Positions 43,500 through 52,492 of a DNA stretch of 64,000 nucleotides are shown in pieces. The notes beneath the pieces were generated by a model. It ran no database searches and was not told the DNA's origin. It was given only the letters and a program-made list of their open reading frames with translations. A program made the position numbers and the translations under genes. Location: assembly GCF_902728235.1 (NCBI RefSeq), contig NZ_CACVBO010000001.1, positions 1,302,001 to 1,366,000 on the forward strand. The letters are read 5' to 3'. Position 1 is the stretch's first letter; every line of letters starts with the position of its first letter. The DNA is from Lentimonas sp. CC4. GTDB taxonomy: Bacteria; Verrucomicrobiota; Verrucomicrobiia; Opitutales; Coraliomargaritaceae.

Positions 43500-43504
43500 G
43501 ACGC

Positions 43505-46500
43505 TTATTTCTTGATTTGATACTCTGGCGAGAAGGTGAGGAGGTAGAGCGCATCGGCAAATTTGTAGAGACGATCAGTTTCATCGTTGGAGCCGTCGAA
43601 GGGGTCGCCGTATCCGTTGGTGATGGCATCAATGATGAGTTCGCGCGGGTTCTTTAAGGTTTCGTCGACGCCGTAAATGTTGGGGTCGTCGTTATCGGAG
43701 GTGTCGTAAGGATAGCGCAGTTTGAAGAAGCCGTAGGTGAGGCGACGGTCGAGTTCGTCGACCAGTGCTTCGTCGGCGAGGGACTCGCTGCTGCGACCGC
43801 GAGGGACGCTTCGCATTTGTGCACGCGTGCCGTATGAGCCGCTGATCAAGCTGATGACATTAGCGGAATTAGCGTCTAAGGTTTCGCGTATCATGACTCC
43901 GGCTTTCGCCCATGGGTTGGTCAGCACTAGGCTATCGACGCGCGCGATGATTTCGCCATCGCCGTCGAGTTGCTGGTAGGCGTAGTGGAATTCATCGGCG
44001 GAGTTCCAGATATCATTGCCAGAGGCTTCGAGTGTGAAGGCGGTTTCGCTGTTTGCTACGGTCGATCCCTCGGCTGCGACGTTGCCGATGTCGGAGTGAT
44101 ACCATGTGCCTTCGCCGCTGGTGATGGAGACGTTGCTAAATTCGGCAGTGGTGAGGATGCCATCGTCATGGCTGGTGAGCGCTAGCCCGATATAGACTTC
44201 GGAGGCCATGGGGAGCACTTGGGTTGCAATTTCGGTCCAAGTCACACCGTCTACTGATTCGCTGGCAATGAAGACATCGCCTGTGCGGTTGAGGCGCACC
44301 CAGTGTGGCGCCTCGGCTGAGTATGTTCCAGTGAATCCATCAGTCAGACCATTGCCTTCTAGCGTGAGTTCTGAAGTGGGTTCGGTGGCTGGGTAAAATG
44401 CGTCGGCTAGAGCTTGGCGGTCGAGTCGTTGGTAGTCGTGGCGGTCGGCATCGACTGAGTTGAAGGCGAGCTCTTGGTTAGTGTCAGTGCCACCGAGTTC
44501 GTCTCCGCCTGGGCCTTGGCTGTAGCGGATGATGTATTCGAAATAGTTAATGTTACGGATCACGTCTGGCTCGTTGGCGAGCTGAAGTTCGGGTGCAACC
44601 ATACCCGCGGCGCCGACTGCTCCGCCTGGAGAGAAATCAGGTAGGTAAAAGTTGAATACAGTCTCTTGGGTGAATGGATCCATTTGCAGCCCACGTGTGC
44701 CGCTGGTGAATGTAGAGCCAGGAGCGAAGCGCACGTTGCGCTCAAAGTTGGCGAGTTGAGCGCTGGGGTATTTGAAGTTTTCGAGGTAGATGTCTGGGTT
44801 GCTGTAATCGCCTGCAGCGACATCGTAGGGCGCAGCACCTTCGGGATTGGTGAGTGGCAAATAGGTGTGAGCTTGAAGCGTGCGTAGTAATTGTAGATAG
44901 CCTTCGAGGGGCGACTTCTTCATGCCGAAGCGAGTATCGTTGAGATTGATGTTACGCGCTTCAGGATCGAGGAGTATCGCTTTCAGCGTGAGTGCGAGGT
45001 TGCCCTCTGAATTTTTAAAGACGGTCGCGACGCGGTGTAGGTAATCCTGTGACGGATTGGAGGTGGTAAAGCGTTGGATGAGACGGCGCGAGATGAACGC
45101 AGGTGTGCTGACGTGGCTATGCACCATATCAAAATCCGGTTGTCCATCTCCTGGGGTGCCCGCGAGCCAGTCGATGGCCGCCTCGATGTCGGCGATGCCT
45201 TGCAGCTCAGGATCGGTGATGTCGGAGTGATCAATCGTGGTGCCGGCAAAGCTTTTCGAACCTAAGCTGTGGTAGTCCCCAAACATTTTCATGGGGTAGA
45301 GATAAGAGCGGGAGAGTTGTCCTGAAGTATTTTGTGACGCGGAGAAGCTTGTATCGCTTGGGGCGTAAGGCACTCCGCCCCAAGCCGGAGTGCTGGTCGT
45401 GCTGGCGTATTGGCTAAAGCTTTGGCCGGTCAAGATTTTTGCAAATTCACGGATGTCGTCGTTGGTATATGTCGAACTTGGTAGCCCTTCGGGAGTCAGC
45501 TTGAGGGTGCCGTCGCTCCAGATGTTAAAGAGGCCGATCGAGAAGAGCTGCATGTTTTCGCGCGCCAAGTTTTCGTCGGGGTAGGCGTCGAAGAGTCCGT
45601 CGCCATCAAAGTCGATAGCTTTTTGGTTTTGCAGGCTAGAGAGCCATTTGCCCATGACTGGACTCCAGTTGACGTAGCCAAGCACGTCGCGGTAGTAACC
45701 GAAGGCATGGGTGTTGAGCATGTCTTGATAGTTGGATGCGGCATAAGCGTTTTGTGAGATAGAAGTGCTGCTGGCGCTTACTACGACGATCTGCTGGAGG
45801 GCGTAGCCCATCTTTTGGCGTAGTTGGTCGCGTGCGTTGAGCATTGTTTGCCAGTGTGCATTGCGCCGTTCGGCGTTCCCTGTGGTGGTGCCGATACTGA
45901 GGTTGTTATTGTCGCCGAGGTTGAGTTGTGCGTGGGTGACCGGATACTTCGCGCTTAGATACCAGTGCTCGGGGTTGGAGCTGCTGCGGTCGATGGAGGG
46001 CCAAGTCGGGCGGGACGGAGTCGCGGTGGTGCCGTCGGTGGGGTTGCGGCTTGCGTCGAATAAGCCCGCGAGTGTCATGCGCTGGAAGACTGCGGCGAGT
46101 GTGAAGTCTAGTAGATAAGTCTGCGGAGTGTTAGCCGTGGTCATCTGCGTATCGATCCAGTCGGAGTAGGCTTCGTTCCGGTGGTAGGCTGGGTTACTGA
46201 GGCGCTGGTTTTCGATCTGAGCTACGAAGGCGGCGACTTCGCTATCGGTGGCGCCGAAGGTGGCTTGGTTGAGGAAGCGGCGCACTTCGGATTCGAGTAG
46301 GTCACCGGTGAGTTGTGGGAATTCGCCGGAGCCCGTAGCGGCTGCTGCGGGCGCGTCGCCGGGGTCAGTGGCTGAGCCACCGGAGAGGTTGAGGAAGGCC
46401 CAGATCTCGCCGGCAGGGTTGTCGACGGTGTGAACGTTGAGGTAGAGCGGTGTCTCGTTGTTTTGCCCGAAGAGCGAGTCAATGATGACTTGTTTGCTCG

Positions 46501-49060
46501 CGGGGCCGCCTGCGGTAGGCACTGCGCCCGAGGAGTCGGTGAGATCCCAGAGGTAGTTGGTGAGTGGGCCGTTGAGTGGATCGCTTTCGTCATCGCCGGG
46601 TGTTTCAGTGATGGCGTAGATGATATTGCCAGCGGTGTTACCTGCATTGGCTTTGTGCACGTGGGAGTCTTGCTGTGCGGAGGTCAGGCCTGAGAATTCA
46701 TCCCATAGGCGAATCTCTGTGCGGGGGCCATTAATAGTGGCCGTAGCGTATCCGGAGCCGCTGGTCGGGACCACGGCTTTGCCATCTTGGCTGAAGCTGC
46801 CGGTAAAGATGGTGATGTTGTCTGGACTATCGGGGAGGTCGAAGATTTGGATGGAGGCGCCGTTGAGGAGTTCTGATACATCGTAGCGCGCATCGTCGGC
46901 TTCTTTGATGGCGATGTTCACGGATTCGGGGTATTCGTTGAGGGTGTCGTCGACCGGGGTGAGGGTGAGGACCTTTTTGATTTCACCAAAGGCGAAGTGA
47001 ACGGTGTCGGTGACGATGGTGCCGTCTTCGTCGGTTAGAATATAATCTTCGGGCTCGGCTTCTTCATCGCCCGCACTACCGATCAGCATGCAGCAGGTGC
47101 CGTCGCAGAGGGTGGTGCTGGTGCCTGCTTCGAGCGGGGGAAAGCACAGATCGACTATGAGTGGTTCAAGCGTGCCCGCGCGGGTGATGGTGATCTCGCC
47201 ATTGTCGGGGGTGGTGTTTGGGTAGTTGCTTTCGAACGCAGCGCCGTCACTGCCGTAGAGGGTGATTTCTGGTTTGCCTTGCGATTGTGCGAGTAGGAGT
47301 GCGAGGGCGTCTGCATCGGGCAGGCCGTCTTGGGTTTCGGCGTCGAAGGGTAGAAATGGGTAGTAAGGCGCTAGGGCGAGCTCTTCCCAGTCGGGGATGC
47401 CGTCGTTGTCTTGGTCTTGTTCTTTGATTTCGAGTTCGAAGAAGTTGGGCGTGTCGCCATTGCCGAAGTCGGTTTGGTTGGAGATGAGGTAGCCGTTGCC
47501 TGCGATGAGTCCGTTAGTGAATTCCCAGTCGTCGAAGACGATGTTGGGATTGTTTAAATAGGGGAGGCGTAAGCTGCTGAATTTTTCGACAACGGCTCCG
47601 TCTCGATATACTAGGCCAGTGTGGGCACCGACGAGATTCCCTGTGAGATCGGTTACATATAGGTCGAAGGTGTCTTCCGCGACGGTGTGAGTCTCGTTGG
47701 GCGTTTTATATTCAAAGCCGCCGACGGCGAGCGAAGCGATGAGTTCGATGCGGTAGGTTTTTTCGAAGTTGATGTCGATTTGGACATCGGAACCGCCAGA
47801 TCCACCTGCGCGCACGGCGGCGCCGGTGCTGTTGGAGGTGCTGTCTTCGATGTCGATGCGCGGACCTTCCTGGCTACTATCCGTGCCATTCATAAAGAAC
47901 ATGTATGTGTCCTGTTGGCCGCTGCTCATGTTAAAGAGCCATGTGGCGTAGAAGTGCTCGCTGCTGCCGGGGTCGAAGTAAATGCGTTCCAGCGTGCTAC
48001 TAGTGCCGACGTCGCCAGTGATCTGCTCGGCGTTGCCCGTCATGCCGATGATGTCGGTGACGATTGCGGTGTTGTCAGGCCATTGTGCGCCCGTTTGACC
48101 GTCACTGTCGTAGTCGTGCTGCAGGAGTATGTTCTGTGGGCCGAGTTGATTGTGGAAAAAGACCTGAGCCAGAGCATCGCGATCGAGCTGTTGGATGCCG
48201 TCGATACTAGGACCGGACCACGCGATTTCCGCATACTGCTGCGGCACATTGGCGACGTAGTGTAGTTCAAGCGCGTAGCGTGTGTCGGCTGAGAGTTCGA
48301 GTAATGTGGAACGCTGGGTGGCGTAGGTGTCCCATTCGCCACTGGATAGATCGGTTTGCGTGGGAAGGATTTCGGCGATTTTGACCGGAGCGCTGCTACT
48401 CGTGGTATCGTGCAAGTAGAGTTCGGCAGGGCCGCCGGCGGAGAGGAAAAGGGTATAGCTGCCAGACTCGGGTGGAGTGATCCAGCAGCTCAGGCGTGCG
48501 CCGTAGCCGCTCGCGAGAAAGTCGGGTGCTTCGGGTGCTGGGTGGTTGCTACTGCCGTCGGGGGCGGAGGGAAAGGTGTTGAGCGCGTGGAGCTCTTCAA
48601 TGGTGGTGCCCGCGAAGTTGGCCCAGTAATCGATGCGTATGGGACTGAGCGTTGCTGCAATGCCATCGGTGCCAATATGGAGGGGGCGTTCGGTGTTATC
48701 GCCCAGCCAGCCCTTGCTGATCGGGGTGAAGTCGTTGAGGTCTGGAGAGTGAGTGACGCTGTAGTGCTTGCCGCTGAGGGTTTGAAAGCGGAGCTCAATC
48801 TGATCCGGATCATTCTGAGTGGTGGAGGGGAGCAGTCTCGGGAGATCGGAGGCGTCTTCCGGATCGGTGCCGACGATGCACTCTTCGACATTGGTAAAGC
48901 CGTCGCCGTCGTCGTCATTGAGCAGTTGCAGGGCACTGGCATTGAAGCGCTGTTCCCAGACATCGCTGAGGCCGTTGCTGTTCTGATCCACGGCGATGGC
49001 CGCTGTGCTTAGCAGGTATAGGGGAAGGGCGAAGAGGGTAACTGTCCAGAGGTGCGACAT
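43505..49060 (-). CDS. Giant secreted DUF1800 protein with PA14, Calx-beta, CHRD and DUF1349-like parts
   Basis: The 1851-residue protein has a signal peptide (1-23). Two short calcium-binding loops follow (DQNSNGLSDVWE at 25-36, NDDDGDGFTNVEE at 48-60). Next come a PA14-like domain (about 140-310), a lectin-like beta region (about 310-545), a third calcium loop (DQDNDGIPDWEE, 549-560), a Calx-beta-like domain (about 600-740), a CHRD-like domain (about 748-895) and the helical DUF1800 domain (about 920-1851). Residues about 1570-1757 are an insertion of DUF1349-like sequence in reversed half order. DUF1800 activity is unknown; the accessory domains suggest binding to glycans or surfaces. Confidence 0.9.
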   Translation of the reverse strand: MSHLWTVTLFALPLYLLSTAAIAVDQNSNGLSDVWEQRFNASALQLLNDDDGDGFTNVEECIVGTDPEDASDLPRLLPSTTQNDPDQIELRFQTLSGKHYSVTHSPDLNDFTPISKGWLGDNTERPLHIGTDGIAATLSPIRIDYWANFAGTTIEELHALNTFPSAPDGSSNHPAPEAPDFLASGYGARLSCWITPPESGSYTLFLSAGGPAELYLHDTTSSSAPVKIAEILPTQTDLSSGEWDTYATQRSTLLELSADTRYALELHYVANVPQQYAEIAWSGPSIDGIQQLDRDALAQVFFHNQLGPQNILLQHDYDSDGQTGAQWPDNTAIVTDIIGMTGNAEQITGDVGTSSTLERIYFDPGSSEHFYATWLFNMSSGQQDTYMFFMNGTDSSQEGPRIDIEDSTSNSTGAAVRAGGSGGSDVQIDINFEKTYRIELIASLAVGGFEYKTPNETHTVAEDTFDLYVTDLTGNLVGAHTGLVYRDGAVVEKFSSLRLPYLNNPNIVFDDWEFTNGLIAGNGYLISNQTDFGNGDTPNFFELEIKEQDQDNDGIPDWEELALAPYYPFLPFDAETQDGLPDADALALLLAQSQGKPEITLYGSDGAAFESNYPNTTPDNGEITITRAGTLEPLIVDLCFPPLEAGTSTTLCDGTCCMLIGSAGDEEAEPEDYILTDEDGTIVTDTVHFAFGEIKKVLTLTPVDDTLNEYPESVNIAIKEADDARYDVSELLNGASIQIFDLPDSPDNITIFTGSFSQDGKAVVPTSGSGYATATINGPRTEIRLWDEFSGLTSAQQDSHVHKANAGNTAGNIIYAITETPGDDESDPLNGPLTNYLWDLTDSSGAVPTAGGPASKQVIIDSLFGQNNETPLYLNVHTVDNPAGEIWAFLNLSGGSATDPGDAPAAAATGSGEFPQLTGDLLESEVRRFLNQATFGATDSEVAAFVAQIENQRLSNPAYHRNEAYSDWIDTQMTTANTPQTYLLDFTLAAVFQRMTLAGLFDASRNPTDGTTATPSRPTWPSIDRSSSNPEHWYLSAKYPVTHAQLNLGDNNNLSIGTTTGNAERRNAHWQTMLNARDQLRQKMGYALQQIVVVSASSTSISQNAYAASNYQDMLNTHAFGYYRDVLGYVNWSPVMGKWLSSLQNQKAIDFDGDGLFDAYPDENLARENMQLFSIGLFNIWSDGTLKLTPEGLPSSTYTNDDIREFAKILTGQSFSQYASTTSTPAWGGVPYAPSDTSFSASQNTSGQLSRSYLYPMKMFGDYHSLGSKSFAGTTIDHSDITDPELQGIADIEAAIDWLAGTPGDGQPDFDMVHSHVSTPAFISRRLIQRFTTSNPSQDYLHRVATVFKNSEGNLALTLKAILLDPEARNINLNDTRFGMKKSPLEGYLQLLRTLQAHTYLPLTNPEGAAPYDVAAGDYSNPDIYLENFKYPSAQLANFERNVRFAPGSTFTSGTRGLQMDPFTQETVFNFYLPDFSPGGAVGAAGMVAPELQLANEPDVIRNINYFEYIIRYSQGPGGDELGGTDTNQELAFNSVDADRHDYQRLDRQALADAFYPATEPTSELTLEGNGLTDGFTGTYSAEAPHWVRLNRTGDVFIASESVDGVTWTEIATQVLPMASEVYIGLALTSHDDGILTTAEFSNVSITSGEGTWYHSDIGNVAAEGSTVANSETAFTLEASGNDIWNSADEFHYAYQQLDGDGEIIARVDSLVLTNPWAKAGVMIRETLDANSANVISLISGSYGTRAQMRSVPRGRSSESLADEALVDELDRRLTYGFFKLRYPYDTSDNDDPNIYGVDETLKNPRELIIDAITNGYGDPFDGSNDETDRLYKFADALYLLTFSPEYQIKK

Positions 49061-49247
49061 AAGGCTATTAGCATGTCGCTAAGGTCCTATAAGTCAAAGT
49101 GATAGGGCTCCGTTTGATCGCGTAGAGGATCACTAGTGCAAAAGCTTTATTCGTCAACGAGAGTGTGCGCGTGATCCGCGCATGGACGCAACGCAGCTTC
49201 ATTCATCCTAGATTTGTCTGTGAACTAAGTTCAGGGCAGCGATGTCG

Positions 49248-49859
49248 CTACTGTAATTGTTCGGTGCAGTGGTCAATGGGGTCTTGTAGATCGCAAATAT
49301 GTCCGTCTTTGAGGCTATAGATCCAGCTATGGATTTCCAGCTTCTGCCCCCTGTTCCATGCCTCTTGTATCACAGTGGTGCGGCCTAGGTTGTTGGCTTG
49401 TTGGATGACATTGAGTTCACAGAGGCGATCCAAGCGCGCTTCATAGTCGAGTGCTTTTAAATGACTCCAATTGATGACTGCGATATCCTCGATGTGGCGC
49501 AGCCAATTATCGACGAGTCCGTTGGGCTGAGAGTTGATCGCTGCGCGGACGCCGCCACAGCCGTAGTGACCGCAAACAATGACATGTTGAACTTTGAGTA
49601 TTTCGACCGCGTATTGCAGCACGGAGAGCATATTAAGATCTGAGTGCACGACAAGGTTCGCGATGTTACGGTGCACGAAGAGCTCTCCTGGTGCGAGACC
49701 TGTGATCTGGTTGGCGGGCACGCGACTATCGGCACAGCCGATCCATAGGTGTTTGGGGCTTTGAATCTCTGCTAGTTCCGCGAAGAAGTTAGGCTTTTCA
49801 GCTCTAACTTTTGCAGCCCATTTTCGGTTGTTTTCTATAAGGTTAGGTAGGGTTTTCAT
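49248..49859 (-). CDS. can: Beta-class carbonic anhydrase
   Basis: The 203-residue enzyme interconverts CO2 and bicarbonate. The zinc ligands and the gating Asp-Arg pair are at Cys42, Asp44 and Arg46 (GCADSRVPA) and at His98 and Cys101 (CGHYGCGGV), the same numbers as in E. coli Can. No signal peptide is present, so it is cytoplasmic. It lies 179 bp downstream of dabA in the same orientation. It could release CO2 from, or equilibrate, the bicarbonate pool created by DabAB. Confidence 0.95.
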   Translation of the reverse strand: MKTLPNLIENNRKWAAKVRAEKPNFFAELAEIQSPKHLWIGCADSRVPANQITGLAPGELFVHRNIANLVVHSDLNMLSVLQYAVEILKVQHVIVCGHYGCGGVRAAINSQPNGLVDNWLRHIEDIAVINWSHLKALDYEARLDRLCELNVIQQANNLGRTTVIQEAWNRGQKLEIHSWIYSLKDGHICDLQDPIDHCTEQLQ

Positions 49860-50038
49860 TCAGGGATTTTTATCGTTTGTGCTGCGATGTCGAGTTAGTT
49901 GATTGATCGAAATCTATAAATAGGGGGCGTCCTTTTGCTCATGTGACTTTGCGAGTGTTAGGCGTTGTTAGGCTACGAAGTTCGCGCCGGTCCGAATACT
50001 CTGTTTTAATTCGCTTTTCGATCACTAGCAATCGCGCC

Positions 50039-52471
50039 TTACGCCTGTGCCCTCCATTCGCCGTTTGGCATACGGCGGAGCCATTGCTGACCATTGGCTC
50101 CCAGTGAGATTAAATGGATCCAGCCGTTTTCGACTAGATGGCGCACGTGCTCTTGTCTGGACAAGATCGAATCGAGCACCTCGGTGTCGGCTGCGATGCA
50201 GGCATGTAGCCTAAGCGGTTCATGGATCAATTTCTCTCCGTCGTGCACCGACTGAAAGGGGAGCCCCGGCCGTAAATCATTTTCGTTGCCGAGTGCGACT
50301 CCCACGCCACCAACCACATTGTGGATCGCTTTGTGGCCACTACCGAAGTGATGGTTGTCGGTCGCGGAACCGTAGTATTGTAGGTTGATCCAACTACCGA
50401 CCACGAGTGGTCCGCCGATGACTGCCTCAAGCACGGCGGCTTCGGGGTCGGCTGTGGCGTTGTATTCGTGCAGGAAGGCACGGCTGCCAAGATTCGATGC
50501 ACGTGTCCATTCGCGCGGTGCGACGATAAAGGCGGCGTTGCCTGCTAAGCCCCACTCGGGGCGCACTTGTGACCAGTCGAGACTTCTGGAGCGAACCGCT
50601 TCGACGATATCTGATTGATCCTTAGCATTGCCGAGCAGCACTGATCTTTCGAGTGCAGTGATACCTCCGGCAGTTTCGAGTGATTCTTGAAGCTCTCCAA
50701 TGAGTGATGCATCCACCGGATCGGTTTCGTAGAGCGTGACTTGGTCAGTCGTAGTGTTGTGTAGCCCGCCGATGAAAGTGGTGTCTTTGGGGATTTCAAT
50801 GCCACGCGCCTGTAGCTCAGAGCGCACATCCTGCTGGTTGAGCAAAGCGGCTGCGAGGCGCGCATTGGCGTCACCTGCGTGGCCACCGCAGGCGCCACAA
50901 TCGAGTCCGGAAGCAAATGGATTGTTCTTTGTCTGGCTACCGTGCCCGCAGAAAAGAACGATCTTGGCAAAGTTCTCCTTCAGGCCGAGTCCGTTGAGGA
51001 TACCCATAGCCATATCGGCACGTGCGGCTGTGGGCATTGCTTCCAGAAAGGCCGGAGCTGATGCCGATTTGTGCTTCGACTTATCGATAGCAAAGGCATC
51101 GCAAATGATTTTATAGGCGTAGCTCAAGCCGATCGTCTCCACGAAGGTGAAGCATGATGCCGCGGCTTCCTTAAAACGTTTCCAGCTGCGTTCGTTTTCG
51201 CGCTCGATAACGCGTTCGAAACGAAGTTCATCATATTGAACCGCCTCAATGCCTGAAAGGCCTTCTGCAGTCTTTACCGGTGGTGCCAGTAGCACAGGGC
51301 AGCGCGCCTGTGAGCCGCCAATGCCAGGGATGCTGTGATCGATCGGCAGGCCGAAGAAGCCGGCAAATCCGATTGTCTGAATATTCAGCTTAGTTGATTC
51401 AAGTGCACGGCGAAAGACCTCGGACCGAACATCGATACAAAATACCGCTTGCACATCGGGACGCTCATTCGATTTCGCTTCAGCGGTAATCTGTGTGCGT
51501 AGCGTTTGCTCAAAAGCGTTCTCTAGGGCTGACTGCCAAATGAGGCGCTCGGCGAGTGCCAATGGAATTGCATCGTCAGATAAATCTTCAGGCTGCACCT
51601 CAAGGTTACGCTTCCAGCCTTCAATGCATTCGCTTTCTCCTAGATGCAATTCGTAGAGCGCAACTTCGTAGTTTAACAAGATCGCCAAGAGTTGCACGAC
51701 TAAGTCGCCCTCGCTATTACGGATTTCGTGCTCACGGTCTTTATACCGTAAGTGACCCGACCAGCCAGGTAGGGTGAGCAAGATACGGTAGAGGAACTCT
51801 TCGATTTTCTCCTCAGGCATACTCAATTTCGAGACAGCCTCTTCGATTGCGACTTCTGGATCGTCGGAAAAGGACTTTACCTTGGCGCGGAACCCTTTCA
51901 ATCCGTTGAGTTCAGGATTGCGGTCAATCAGCGCGGCTTCTTTCCACCCTGCATAGAGGCTGAGATTCTTCCATGGAAACTTCCATGAGGATTGCCCTTC
52001 GTCATCATAGGCCGCGCACCACTTTGCCGCCTCTTCGCGAATCACGTATTGCCATGGCGTGCCTAGGCGGGAGTCCAGATATACACTGAAAGAGCAGGTT
52101 TGGTAGTGTTCCGCTTGGTCGACATGTGGTGTGTTTAGCCGATCTACGAGATGGTCGACTGTGAGTGTTGCTTCAAACGATTTGAAGCTCTGTAGCACTT
52201 CAGGCGATGCGTTCGCAATGCCTGCTTGCAGATCCTTAAGGCTGATCTTTCCCGCTTCGTAGTGCGCTTTAAACCATTCGCGTGGCAATACTGTATCGGC
52301 ATCTTGAATACGTTTAAAAGCAGTTGCCGTTTTTGCGAAACTTTGATCTGCGTATCCTAAAAATGGATTGACCGCCACGAAGTGTGACAAAGGCCAGAGT
52401 GGTGCGATCTTCTTACATGCCCTTGAAATATGTGAATGCAGATCCATGGCTTTTTCTGGTGCTTGGTTCAT
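50039..52471 (-). CDS. dabA: DabA, inorganic carbon uptake subunit (DUF2309)
   Basis: DabA is the cytoplasmic carbonic-anhydrase-like half of the DAB pump, which turns CO2 into bicarbonate and traps it when coupled to the membrane partner DabB. In this 810-residue protein the zinc site is seen as Cys345 and Asp347 (FCIDVRSE), His510 (FCGHGSQ) and Cys525 (LDCGACGG). The 15-residue spacing between the last two equals that reported for the Halothiobacillus protein (His524, Cys539). It is 21 bp downstream of dabB. The length is typical of the shorter DabA class. Confidence 0.93.
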   Translation of the reverse strand: MNQAPEKAMDLHSHISRACKKIAPLWPLSHFVAVNPFLGYADQSFAKTATAFKRIQDADTVLPREWFKAHYEAGKISLKDLQAGIANASPEVLQSFKSFEATLTVDHLVDRLNTPHVDQAEHYQTCSFSVYLDSRLGTPWQYVIREEAAKWCAAYDDEGQSSWKFPWKNLSLYAGWKEAALIDRNPELNGLKGFRAKVKSFSDDPEVAIEEAVSKLSMPEEKIEEFLYRILLTLPGWSGHLRYKDREHEIRNSEGDLVVQLLAILLNYEVALYELHLGESECIEGWKRNLEVQPEDLSDDAIPLALAERLIWQSALENAFEQTLRTQITAEAKSNERPDVQAVFCIDVRSEVFRRALESTKLNIQTIGFAGFFGLPIDHSIPGIGGSQARCPVLLAPPVKTAEGLSGIEAVQYDELRFERVIERENERSWKRFKEAAASCFTFVETIGLSYAYKIICDAFAIDKSKHKSASAPAFLEAMPTAARADMAMGILNGLGLKENFAKIVLFCGHGSQTKNNPFASGLDCGACGGHAGDANARLAAALLNQQDVRSELQARGIEIPKDTTFIGGLHNTTTDQVTLYETDPVDASLIGELQESLETAGGITALERSVLLGNAKDQSDIVEAVRSRSLDWSQVRPEWGLAGNAAFIVAPREWTRASNLGSRAFLHEYNATADPEAAVLEAVIGGPLVVGSWINLQYYGSATDNHHFGSGHKAIHNVVGGVGVALGNENDLRPGLPFQSVHDGEKLIHEPLRLHACIAADTEVLDSILSRQEHVRHLVENGWIHLISLGANGQQWLRRMPNGEWRAQA

Positions 52472-52492
52472 ATTAAATCCGATTGTTATAAA

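Noticed and set aside
48356-49012. Long open frame of about 218 codons on the plus strand within the DUF1800 gene
   Set aside because: It is antisense to the signal-peptide and PA14 region of a well-supported protein and its residue composition is typical of a shadow frame.
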